Shown here piece by piece: positions 1-5,697 of a DNA stretch of 8,120 bases. The notes under the pieces are model-generated. The model saw nothing but the letters and a program-made list of their open reading frames with translations, made no database searches and had not been told where the DNA came from. How positions within the stretch are numbered: position 1 is the stretch's first letter; each line of letters opens with the position of its first letter. Source of the stretch: Pseudomonadota bacterium (lineage in GTDB: Bacteria; Pseudomonadota; Gammaproteobacteria; Burkholderiales; SCOH01); contig JAUPTR010000197.1 of the NCBI GenBank assembly GCA_030917985.1, positions 1 through 8,120 of the forward strand, given 5' to 3'. The translations under genes and the position numbers were made by a program.

Positions 1-349
1 CGTCGGTAAGCGTACCCGGCGTTACCACCCGCATCACCTTGCGTTCCACCGGGCCTTTGCTGGTAGCCGGATCGCCAATCTGCTCGCAGATTGCCACCGA
101 CTGGCCCATTTTCACCAAGCGCGCCAGATAGCCCTCGGCGGCATGGTAAGGCACCCCGGCCATACGAATCGGCTGACCGCCAGAACTGCCACGTGTGGTG
201 AGCGTGATATCCAGCAGGCGCGCGGCCTTTTCCGCGTCGTCGTAAAACAGCTCGTAAAAATCGCCCATGCGGTAGAACAACAGCTTGTCGGGATGTTCGG
301 CCTTGAGGCGCAGGTACTGCTGCATCATCGGGGTATGAGTGGCGGTCAT
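1..349 (-). CDS. mutS: DNA mismatch repair protein MutS, N-terminal part (cut by window edge)
   Basis: The first 116 residues of MutS, the ATPase that recognises mismatched bases and recruits MutL in methyl-directed repair. Reading leftward from the ATG at 349, the protein begins MTATHTPMMQQYLRLKAEHP and runs through the mismatch-recognition domain I. The Phe-x-Glu motif that stacks on the mismatch is visible as F31 and E33 in the segment RMGDFYELFYDD (residues 27-38). The family signatures MAGVPYHAAE, ICEQIGDPATSKGPVERKV and RVVTPGTLTD follow. The rest of the gene, including the ATPase domain, lies beyond base 1. No good Shine-Dalgarno sequence precedes this ATG, but the protein N-terminus matches the family and no other in-frame ATG lies just upstream. 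The gene follows suhB on the same strand after a 77-base gap that contains an intrinsic terminator. Identification is secure; the start is likely. Confidence 0.96.
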   Translation of the reverse strand, partial: MTATHTPMMQQYLRLKAEHPDKLLFYRMGDFYELFYDDAEKAARLLDITLTTRGSSGGQPIRMAGVPYHAAEGYLARLVKMGQSVAICEQIGDPATSKGPVERKVMRVVTPGTLTD

Positions 350-371
350 GGCGTGATGTGGGAAGGTCAAA

Positions 372-406
372 GAAGAAGTAAAAACGGCAAGGAAAATCCT
401 TGCCGT
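372..406 (-). terminator. Intrinsic terminator downstream of suhB
   Basis: A perfect 10-bp stem (384-393 with 397-406, ACGGCAAGGA against its complement) with a 3-base loop is followed, on the minus strand, by a run of five T and then a T/C-rich stretch. It starts 21 bases after the suhB stop codon. This is the normal architecture of a rho-independent terminator for leftward transcription. The start codon of mutS lies only about 30 bases beyond the T-run, leaving little room for a separate mutS promoter. Confidence 0.88.
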
Positions 407-426
407 GGGCTGGTTCGGGTAAAACC

Positions 427-1224
427 TTAGCGCTTCATCGAATCAGTCAGATGCGGCGCCAGCACTTGCAGCATCTGCGCAAAGATTTTCGGATTGCCGG
501 CCAGCACATTGCCGGTTTCCAGATAGTTTTCATTGCCGGCAACGTCGGCAGCCAGACCACCGGACTCCTGCACCAGCAATACGCCGGCAGCGATATCCCA
601 CGGGCTCAGGCCGAGTTCAAAGAAACCATCAAAACGGCCGCAGGCAACGTAGGCCAGATCCAGTGCCGCAGCGCCCGGGCGACGCACGCCAGCACAACGG
701 GGCAACATGTCTTTCAGCATCGCCATATAGGTATCGAGATGCTGGAATTCGCGGTACGGGAAACCGGTGCCGACCAAAGCATCCTGCAGATACAGACGTT
801 TGGATACGCGAATACGACGATCGTTGAGGAAGGCACCCACACCGCGGGTTGCGGTGAACAGATCGTTGGCCACCGGGTCGTAAATGACACCCTGGGTGAT
901 CTGGCCATTGTGGCGCAGTGCAATCGAAATCGCGTATTGCGGAAAACCGTGCAGGAAGTTGGTGGTGCCATCGAGCGGATCGATGATCCACTGGAATTCG
1001 GAGTCGCCCTTGCTGCCGCTCTCTTCAGCCAGGATCGAATGGGTCGGGTAGGCTTCAAGAATGGTTTCGATAATCGCCTGCTCGGCGGCACGATCAACTT
1101 CGCTGACAAAATCGTTCTGCTGTTTGCGTTCAACCTTGATCACATCCAGATTGTTGGATGCGCGGGTTACGATCGAAGCGGCACGACGAGCGGCTTTCAC
1201 CGCGGTGTTGAGCATCGGATGCAT
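427..1224 (-). CDS. suhB: Inositol-1-monophosphatase family protein SuhB
   Basis: A 265-residue cytoplasmic Mg2+-dependent phosphatase of the inositol monophosphatase / FBPase superfamily; E. coli SuhB has 267 residues. Metal-binding motif A is present as E67-E68 and D82-P-L-D85-G-T-T-N, the second signature as W209-D210 in SPWDIAAG, and the C-terminal GNP motif at 243-245. All expected catalytic ligands are intact. In E. coli the protein hydrolyses myo-inositol phosphates in vitro, and its main physiological role is as a partner of the NusA/B/E/G complex in rRNA transcription; that second role here is inferred from homology. The start at 1224 has GGAG five bases upstream. The gene has its own -10 element and a leader of about 67 bases, and it ends at a strong terminator. 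Confidence 0.96.
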   Translation of the reverse strand: MHPMLNTAVKAARRAASIVTRASNNLDVIKVERKQQNDFVSEVDRAAEQAIIETILEAYPTHSILAEESGSKGDSEFQWIIDPLDGTTNFLHGFPQYAISIALRHNGQITQGVIYDPVANDLFTATRGVGAFLNDRRIRVSKRLYLQDALVGTGFPYREFQHLDTYMAMLKDMLPRCAGVRRPGAAALDLAYVACGRFDGFFELGLSPWDIAAGVLLVQESGGLAADVAGNENYLETGNVLAGNPKIFAQMLQVLAPHLTDSMKR

Positions 1225-1229
1225 GGGAA

Positions 1230-1233
1230 CTCC
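1230..1233 (-). promoter_or_regulatory. Ribosome binding site of suhB
   Basis: GGAG on the minus strand, five bases before the ATG at 1224. It supports this start over the internal Met4. Confidence 0.75.
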
Positions 1234-1260
1234 AGGGCAGGCGGCTTACGCCCGCAGTGA

Positions 1261-1285
1261 TAAGGAACAAGGCGACGGTATCGCC
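1261..1285 (-). promoter_or_regulatory. suhB leader: small hairpin followed by boxA-like element
   Basis: Read on the minus strand, a hairpin (GGCGA, loop TACCG, TCGCC; 1285-1271) is followed after one base by TGTTCCTTA (1269-1261). That 9-mer matches the E. coli boxA core TGCTCTTTA at seven of nine positions, and extension to TGTTCCTTATCA matches 9 of 12. The hairpin-then-boxA order resembles rRNA leaders. In E. coli the suhB leader carries a boxA used by the Nus complex for autoregulation, so location adds weight. The match is imperfect and short, so this remains a candidate. An alternative larger stem (1271-1276 with 1292-1297) would need a transcript beginning upstream of the predicted start. 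Confidence 0.35.
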
Positions 1286-1297
1286 ACAAAGGTCGCC

Positions 1298-1303
1298 ATT
1301 ATA
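1298..1303 (-). promoter_or_regulatory. Candidate -10 element of the suhB promoter
   Basis: A perfect TATAAT hexamer on the minus strand, 74 bases upstream of the suhB ATG, in the gap after the methyltransferase gene. Transcription would begin near 1291 and give a leader of about 67 bases. No good TTGACA-like -35 lies at 16-18 bases: the hexamer at 16 bases is CTGTAT, a poor match. The promoter is therefore supported mainly by the -10 and its position. Confidence 0.5.
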
Positions 1304-1357
1304 ACGCTTTTCGGAAGAAATACAGCGGCTTGTCCAGTCACTGCGTTGTGTCAGCCG

Positions 1358-2869
1358 TCAAATATGTCCAATCGGCAACCACTGCAACAGCAAGCCAGCG
1401 CGGCGGTGGTCGAAATCTTCCACCAGCGCAACGTAGGCGTCATCACCGGCGTTGTCGGCCACGCGTTGCCTGTTCTGGTCGCGCAACATCCGGCCCAGAC
1501 GCCGGCTTTCGCTGCGCAACCAGTTTGCGCGTTCTGCCACGCTCCCTTGCGGTGCACCCACTGCCAGCATCAGGTCTGCCAGCGGCAATTCGACGCCTAC
1601 GCCGTATGGTGTGGCCAGCGCGTTGCACACATAGCCGGCATCGGCCAACACCTGATTCAGGCGCGAGGCCGTCGCCACCTTGTCCTGCTCCACCAGCGTC
1701 AGCTGTTGTGAACACAGCAGGATAAACAGCACGTCGCGCACATCCTGCACCGACGCCGACATCATGTCCCAGCGGGACAGCAACTGATTGACGGTTTTGG
1801 GCCCGCCAGCCAGCGCCTTGACAATGCTGCGCGCCACCGGGTTATCAATGCTGGCTTCGACAAACGCCACCTGCACCTGATAGTCAACCGCATCGGGCGC
1901 AACCGTCAGCATCAACATCAGGCGCCCCCAGCGCCGCTCCTGTTCCGCCGGATCGAGCCGGCGCGGCGCACGGGCAAACACATCGCGGCGAAACGACACA
2001 TCCAGCAGGTAATCCTTGACCAGCTCTCGCTCATTGATATTGTCGAAGTTGGCCAGACAGGCCTGCTGCTCGGGGTTGAGCAGAAACCGCTCATCATTGG
2101 CAAACAGCATCGCCGAGCCAATATATTCCACCCCGGCGCCAGCCATCTCCCGCGCCACATCGATTGAATAACGCGGCTCCCATGCCGAATGCAGGTATTC
2201 GTGTGCCAGATAACGCGGATCTTCATTGCCCAGGCTCTGCAGCAGCATATCCAGCTCCGGCTTGCCCTGCAGATTGCGCGCACCCATCTGCTGCAACTGC
2301 TGCAGCTGCGCAAAGGTCTCCAGCACCCGCTGCGACCCCGGCCCATGCTGGGCAGCGGCAAAATGCGAAACGAATTTCTGCACCGGCAGGATGTTGGCCT
2401 TGCCCGGCATCGCGTTATAACTGATATATGCCACACCACCAGGCTTCAGATATCGCTGGATAAATGCCGTCACCTCGGCGCGCACATCGGCATTCACCCA
2501 GGAATAAACGCCATGCGCAACAATGTAGTCGAACGGCTCGAAATCCTTGTCCAGCGCCTGGGCAAACGATAACTGATGAAAATGTGCATTATTGATGCCG
2601 GCACGCTCAGCCAGGGCTTGAGAGACATCGATATGCTCCGCCATGAAATCGATGCCGTAAATCTGTGCCGCCGGGTTGGCCGCCGCCAGCGCCAGTGCAG
2701 TCATGCCAAAACCGCAGCCCAGATCGCAGAAGCGAAACTGTCCGGCAGCGCGCTCGGGAGGCGCGATACCATTCAGCAACGCCACATAATCCAGCATCGC
2801 CGGGGTATAGGCGTGATGATAATCACTGGTGTATTCCTGATCGGTTACATAACCGTTGATATCGCTCAT
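1358..2869 (-). CDS. SAM-dependent methyltransferase with C-terminal methyltransferase-regulatory domain, substrate unknown
   Basis: A 503-residue soluble protein. The N-terminal half is a class I Rossmann-fold methyltransferase: motif I is D49-L-G-C-G-F-G, the acidic residue at the end of strand 2 is D74 in GIDF, the next core segment is FDYIVAHGVYSWV (113-125), and LKPGG lies at 141-145. The stretch around 218-300 (LAHEYLHSAW..., YIGSAMLFAN, DYLLDVSFRRDVFAR) resembles the methyltransferase regulatory domain of Pfam PF10119. The last 200 residues are helical and I do not recognise them. I chose the ATG at 2869; a TTG five codons upstream is possible but has no ribosome site. Only a weak GGGA precedes the ATG. 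Proteins of this build are annotated as methyltransferases without known substrates, and nothing here reveals one. The gene is separated from suhB by 133 bases and diverges from trmJ, so it may have its own transcript. Confidence 0.85.
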   Translation of the reverse strand: MSDINGYVTDQEYTSDYHHAYTPAMLDYVALLNGIAPPERAAGQFRFCDLGCGFGMTALALAAANPAAQIYGIDFMAEHIDVSQALAERAGINNAHFHQLSFAQALDKDFEPFDYIVAHGVYSWVNADVRAEVTAFIQRYLKPGGVAYISYNAMPGKANILPVQKFVSHFAAAQHGPGSQRVLETFAQLQQLQQMGARNLQGKPELDMLLQSLGNEDPRYLAHEYLHSAWEPRYSIDVAREMAGAGVEYIGSAMLFANDERFLLNPEQQACLANFDNINERELVKDYLLDVSFRRDVFARAPRRLDPAEQERRWGRLMLMLTVAPDAVDYQVQVAFVEASIDNPVARSIVKALAGGPKTVNQLLSRWDMMSASVQDVRDVLFILLCSQQLTLVEQDKVATASRLNQVLADAGYVCNALATPYGVGVELPLADLMLAVGAPQGSVAERANWLRSESRRLGRMLRDQNRQRVADNAGDDAYVALVEDFDHRRAGLLLQWLPIGHI

Positions 2870-2918
2870 GACGTAAAATCCCAAAAAATTGGCGATGCGA
2901 CATCACGTCTGCCGCATC

Positions 2919-2945
2919 ATGACATTTGAATTAGAGCAGTATACC
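2919..2945. promoter_or_regulatory. Candidate divergent promoter region between the methyltransferase gene and trmJ
   Basis: The 124-base gap 2870-2993 must carry promoters for both directions. At its centre GTATAC (2939-2944) gives TATACT as a possible -10 on the minus strand (2943-2938) and TATACC on the plus strand (2940-2945). The plus-strand hexamer has ATGACA (2919-2924) 15 bases upstream as a possible -35. Spacing and -35 matches are poor, so the assignment is tentative. Confidence 0.3.
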
Positions 2946-2993
2946 TATTCATTGCATCAAACCGCCAGCGGCGGCCTTCAGATTGAATCAAGC

Positions 2994-3713
2994 ATGTTCA
3001 ACAACATCCGCATCGTTTTGTGCCACACCAGTCACCCCGGCAACATCGGCTCCACCGCCCGCGCGATGAAAGTAATGGGACTCACGCGCCTGTATCTGGT
3101 CAACCCGCAAGCGTTCCCCGACGCACACGCCACCGCCCTTGCCAGCAGCGCCGACGACGTGCTGGAACAAGCGGTAGTCTGCCATTCGCTCAGCGATGCA
3201 CTCAAAGGCGTCGGTTTCGCCGCCGCCCTCACCGCCCGCCGCCGCGATCTGGCAGCGCCCTCGGCCAATCTGCGCGAAGCCGCAGAGCAAATGATGCAAC
3301 TGGCGCAAAGCAACGAAATCGCCTTTGTGTTCGGCAACGAAACCAGCGGCCTCAGCAACGAGCAGGTGCTGCAATGCAACCTGCTGGTGCACGTGCCAAC
3401 CAACCCCGACTACAGCTCGCTCAACCTCGCCGCCGCAGTGCAACTGGTGACCTACGAACTACGCATGGCCGCCGGCCTCAACAAGTTTGAAGACTGGCCG
3501 GAAGCGCCGCAACTGGCGACGCAGGACCAGGTGGAAGGCATGCTTGAGCACCTGCAAGAGACGCTGATCAAAATCGGCTATCTCAACCCCGACAACCCCA
3601 AACGCCTGATGCCGAAACTGCGCCGCCTGTATCAGCGCAACAGGCTGGAAACCGAAGAAATCGACCTGCTGCGCGGCATCTACACCAAAACGCTGAAACT
3701 GACGGAAAAATAG
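2994..3713 (+). CDS. trmJ: tRNA (cytidine/uridine-2'-O-)-methyltransferase TrmJ
   Basis: A 239-residue SpoU/TrmH (SPOUT) family enzyme that 2'-O-methylates position 32 of tRNA anticodon loops using SAM; E. coli TrmJ has 246 residues. The three SPOUT motifs are present in order: N17-I-G-S-T-A-R23-A-M (motif 1, with the conserved Arg), FVFGNETSGLSNEQ at 111-124 (motif 2), and VPTNPDYSSLNLAAAVQ at 134-150 (motif 3, the SAM-binding trefoil knot). The C-terminal region (about 175-239) matches the TrmJ-type extension, with KLRRLYQRNRLETEEIDLLRGI. The start at 2994 gives the family N-terminus MFNNIRIVLCHTSHPGNIGS. The frame is open back to 2889, but that extension has no family likeness. No clear Shine-Dalgarno is seen. 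Other SPOUT enzymes share the motifs, but length and C-terminus favour TrmJ. Confidence 0.92.
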   Translation: MFNNIRIVLCHTSHPGNIGSTARAMKVMGLTRLYLVNPQAFPDAHATALASSADDVLEQAVVCHSLSDALKGVGFAAALTARRRDLAAPSANLREAAEQMMQLAQSNEIAFVFGNETSGLSNEQVLQCNLLVHVPTNPDYSSLNLAAAVQLVTYELRMAAGLNKFEDWPEAPQLATQDQVEGMLEHLQETLIKIGYLNPDNPKRLMPKLRRLYQRNRLETEEIDLLRGIYTKTLKLTEK

Positions 3714-3718
3714 GCCCC

Positions 3719-3786
3719 GGCCTGCAGCCCGCATCCACACTGGGCTGCAGGCCCGCCTGCAAGCCAATAGGGATGCGGCTTGCAGG
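3719..3786. repeat. Pair of tandem inverted repeats with complementary loops (REP/BIME-like)
   Basis: Six bases after trmJ there is a perfect 12-bp stem (3719-3730 with 3742-3753; core CCTGCAGCCC). Two bases later a perfect 10-bp stem follows (3756-3765 with 3777-3786; CCTGCAAGCC). Each has an 11-base loop. The first loop contains GCATCC and the second GGATGC, which are exact complements. Hence 3721-3736 can instead pair with 3771-3786 (14 Watson-Crick pairs, one G-T, one mismatch), giving one long hairpin. There is no T-run on either side, so it is not a standard intrinsic terminator. It resembles a pair of REP units in a BIME, but only one instance can be seen in this window. Confidence 0.75.
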
Positions 3787-3806
3787 GGGGCGCAGTATCA
3801 CCCCCC
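3785..3806. repeat. G6/C6 inverted repeat
   Basis: Six G (3785-3790) and six C (3801-3806) flank a 10-base loop, overlapping the right arm of the preceding hairpin by two bases. It is part of the same GC-rich structured block. Its function is unknown. Confidence 0.5.
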
Positions 3807-3832
3807 ACGCCCACATCACAAACCGCAGCGCA

Positions 3833-3846
3833 TGACCTGCCGGTCA
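3833..3846. promoter_or_regulatory. Palindrome TGACC-TGCC-GGTCA, possible operator
   Basis: A perfect 5-bp inverted repeat around a 4-base centre, about 50 bases upstream of the -35 of the tetR-type gene. It could bind a dimeric regulator. Nothing identifies which one, and a match this short can arise by chance. Confidence 0.25.
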
Positions 3847-3872
3847 CACATCACCCAAGGGCCAGACATCGC

Positions 3873-3884
3873 ATTGCCGGCAAT
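3873..3884. promoter_or_regulatory. 12-bp perfect palindrome ATTGCCGGCAAT upstream of the efflux promoter
   Basis: A gap-free 12-bp palindrome ending 10 bases before the -35 element at 3895. The position suits an activator or a second repressor site. The binding protein is unknown. Confidence 0.3.
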
Positions 3885-3894
3885 TGCAGGCCTA

Positions 3895-3924
3895 TTGACA
3901 GCCCGACTTCATCCCCACAATAAT
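3895..3924 (+). promoter_or_regulatory. Promoter of the tetR-emrA-emrB operon
   Basis: A perfect -35 hexamer TTGACA (3895-3900) and AATAAT (3919-3924, five of six matches to TATAAT) lie 18 bases apart. Transcription would start near 3931, about 21 bases before the ATG of the regulator gene, so the leader is very short and lies inside the presumed operator. Confidence 0.7.
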
Positions 3925-3942
3925 TAACCAACCAGTCAGTTA
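3925..3942. promoter_or_regulatory. Likely TetR-family operator (autoregulatory)
   Basis: TAACCAACCAGTCAGTTA is an imperfect palindrome (12 of 18 positions symmetric) that directly abuts the -10 and covers the expected start site. The ACC-N-ACC-N-GTC-N-GT pattern resembles operators I recall for AcrR-like TetR repressors of efflux systems. Binding here would block the promoter of the regulator and, through the operon, of the pump. The site is inferred from position and pattern only. Confidence 0.5.
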
Positions 3943-3951
3943 CTTATATCC

Positions 3952-4584
3952 ATGAACGCCGACAACACCACACAGCCGCGTTGGCAACGACGCAAAGAAG
4001 CCCGGCCGGCAGAAATCATCCACGCGGCACTGCAGCTATTCATCCAGAAAGGCTTTGCCGCCACCCGTCTGGACGAGGTGGCGAAACAGGCGGGGGTAAC
4101 CAAGGGCACGCTGTATCTGTATTTCCCCAGCAAGGAAGAGCTGTTCAAGGCAGCCGTGCGCGAAACCGTGGTGCCATCTATCCTGCTGGCGGAAAAAATC
4201 GTTGCCGATGCGCAATTGAGCCCGGAGCAGTTATTGCGTTGCCTGGTCGGAGAATGGATCAGGCTGATCGCCGAATCGCCAGCCAATGGCATTTCCAAGC
4301 TGGTGGTGGCAGAGGCGGGCAACTTCCCCGATCTGGCTCATTTTTATCTGGACGAGGTGGTGTACCGGGTGCGCAAGGTGCTGGCGGAAATCCTGCAGCG
4401 CGGCATCGATTCTGGCGAGTTCCGGCCACTGAATATCGAGTTTGCGGTCAAGGAGATCATTTCGCCGGTGATCCTGCAAACCATCTGGAACCATGCTTTT
4501 GGCCCCTATCGCCGTGAGCGGCTGGATATGGCGGCATTTACCGAATTTCATCTGGATGTGTTGCTGCGCGGCATCCGTACCTGA
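3952..4584 (+). CDS. TetR/AcrR-family transcriptional regulator of the adjacent efflux pump
   Basis: A 210-residue repressor with the usual two-domain layout. The DNA-binding domain lies at about 18-65 (EIIHAALQLFIQKGF...), with the helix-turn-helix in LDEVAKQAGVTKGTLYLYF (40-58) and the family closing motif PSKEELF (59-65). The remainder is an all-helical ligand and dimerisation domain. Its NFPDLAHFYLDEVV segment and the later GIDSGEFRPLN resemble the AefR-like C-terminal type, though this subtype is a judgement by eye. The gene is first in a three-gene operon, 29 bases before the membrane fusion gene. It has a very short leader and no visible Shine-Dalgarno. By analogy it senses pump substrates or related compounds and represses its own operon; the inducer cannot be told from sequence. 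Confidence 0.92.
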   Translation: MNADNTTQPRWQRRKEARPAEIIHAALQLFIQKGFAATRLDEVAKQAGVTKGTLYLYFPSKEELFKAAVRETVVPSILLAEKIVADAQLSPEQLLRCLVGEWIRLIAESPANGISKLVVAEAGNFPDLAHFYLDEVVYRVRKVLAEILQRGIDSGEFRPLNIEFAVKEIISPVILQTIWNHAFGPYRRERLDMAAFTEFHLDVLLRGIRT

Positions 4585-4604
4585 ACGCTGCGCCCGAAAA
4601 AACG

Positions 4605-4608
4605 GAGA
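4605..4608 (+). promoter_or_regulatory. Ribosome binding site of the emrA-like gene
   Basis: GGAG within cggagagaacc, five bases before the ATG at 4614. It is a strong site, in contrast to the regulator gene upstream, which has none. This suggests higher translation of the pump parts than of the repressor. Confidence 0.7.
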
Positions 4609-4613
4609 GAACC

Positions 4614-5684
4614 ATGAGCAATGAAGTGAACAATCCCCCCAAGAAAACCAAGGCACGCCTGGTGCTGATTGTGGCGCTGGTTGGCATTGGCGCCACGCTG
4701 GCTTATCGCTGGTGGCACGGCCAGCATTTCGTGGCCACCGACAACGCGCAGATCGAGGGCAAGATTGTGCCGATGGCGCCACGGGTGTCGGGTTATATCA
4801 AGGCGCTGAACATTGCCGACAACCAGATCGTGAAGGCCGGCGAGCTGCTGGTGAAAATCGACGACCGTGATTATCAGGCCAAGCTGCAGCAGGCCGAAGC
4901 CGAGCTGGCAATTGCGATTGCCAATGCCGGCAAAAACGCGGGGGGCGAAGGTGTGGGCCAGGCGATGGCGCAGATCAGCATGGCGCAGGCGAATGCCTCG
5001 GCCGCCACCTCCAACATCCGCCAGATCGAAGCCAATCTGCAGAAGGCGCGCAGCGATCAGGAACGTTTCCGCTCGCTGGCAGCGCAAAACATGGCATCGG
5101 CGCAGCAACTGGAAGCCGCCGAAACCTCAGTCCGTGCCGCCGAGGCACAGCTGAAATCGGCCCGTGACAGCGCCAGCGCCGCCGGCGAACAAGTCACCAT
5201 GTATTCAGCCGCGTTGCGCAGCGCCAAATCCAAGGTGGATGCGGTACGCGCCCAGCGTGAACTGGCCGCGATCCAGCTGGCAGACACCAGCCTGAATGCG
5301 CCGCTGAACGGCATGATCAGCAAGAAGAATGTCGAAATCGGGCAACTGGTGCAGCCGGCACAAACACTGTTCAGCATTGTTTCGACCGACGATATCTGGG
5401 TGGTAGCCAACGTCAAGGAAACCGACATCGGCAAAATCAAGACCGGCGACAAGGTGGATATCGAGGTTGACGCGTATCCGGGCAAAAAGATCGAGGGCAA
5501 GGTAGAGTCGATCAGCGCAGCCACCGGAGCCAGGTTTGCACTGCTGCCACCCGACAATGCCACCGGCAACTTCACCAAGGTGGTGCAGCGGGTGCCGGTC
5601 AAGATCCGCCTGGATGCATCGGCCGGCAAACAACTGCCACTGCGCCCGGGCATGAGCGTGCTGGCCACCATCCACGTCGGCTGA
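4614..5684 (+). CDS. emrA: EmrA/HlyD-family periplasmic membrane fusion protein (efflux adaptor)
   Basis: A 356-residue adaptor that links an inner-membrane exporter to an outer-membrane channel. A short cytoplasmic N-terminus with basic residues is followed by one membrane helix at about 14-31 and then the periplasmic part. The first half of the lipoyl domain is at 38-85 (ATDNAQIEGKIVPMAPRVSGYI). A long Ala/Gln-rich alpha-hairpin spans about 86-222. The lipoyl domain closes at about 223-255 (LADTSLNAPLNGMISKKNVEIGQLV) and beta-barrel segments follow to the end. The signature TGARFALLPPDNATGNFTK (304-322) is typical of EmrA-type partners of DHA2 MFS pumps rather than RND adaptors. The gene lies 29 bases after the regulator and 13 bases before the exporter, and is evidently co-transcribed. 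The symbol denotes family resemblance; orthology to E. coli emrA is not shown. Confidence 0.92.
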   Translation: MSNEVNNPPKKTKARLVLIVALVGIGATLAYRWWHGQHFVATDNAQIEGKIVPMAPRVSGYIKALNIADNQIVKAGELLVKIDDRDYQAKLQQAEAELAIAIANAGKNAGGEGVGQAMAQISMAQANASAATSNIRQIEANLQKARSDQERFRSLAAQNMASAQQLEAAETSVRAAEAQLKSARDSASAAGEQVTMYSAALRSAKSKVDAVRAQRELAAIQLADTSLNAPLNGMISKKNVEIGQLVQPAQTLFSIVSTDDIWVVANVKETDIGKIKTGDKVDIEVDAYPGKKIEGKVESISAATGARFALLPPDNATGNFTKVVQRVPVKIRLDASAGKQLPLRPGMSVLATIHVG

Positions 5685-5686
5685 GC

Positions 5687-5690
5687 GGAG
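5687..5690 (+). promoter_or_regulatory. Ribosome binding site of the emrB-like gene
   Basis: GGAG seven bases before the ATG at 5698, lying in the 13-base gap after the adaptor stop codon. It supports this start. Confidence 0.65.
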
Positions 5691-5697
5691 CAGCGAG

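Noticed and set aside
400..1260. Long plus-strand reading frame of 286 codons opposite suhB.
   Set aside because: It is the antisense shadow of a gene with all catalytic motifs intact. The protein has no family likeness and its frame mirrors suhB codons.
2226..2320. CTG/CAG-rich run resembling a triplet repeat.
   Set aside because: It is irregular and encodes a Gln/Leu-rich helix (AQLQQLQQMG) inside the methyltransferase, so codon use explains it.
2870..2884. TTG start five codons upstream for the methyltransferase.
   Set aside because: It uses a rare start codon with no ribosome site. The ATG at 2869 gives a natural N-terminus.
2889..2993. N-terminal extension of trmJ by 35 codons.
   Set aside because: The extension has no resemblance to the family. 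The start at 2994 gives the conserved MFNNIRIVLCHTSHPGN beginning, and the upstream part overlaps the expected promoter region.
3719..3753. Hairpin after trmJ as a simple intrinsic terminator.
   Set aside because: The stem is strong but is followed by GC-rich sequence, not by a T-run, on either strand.
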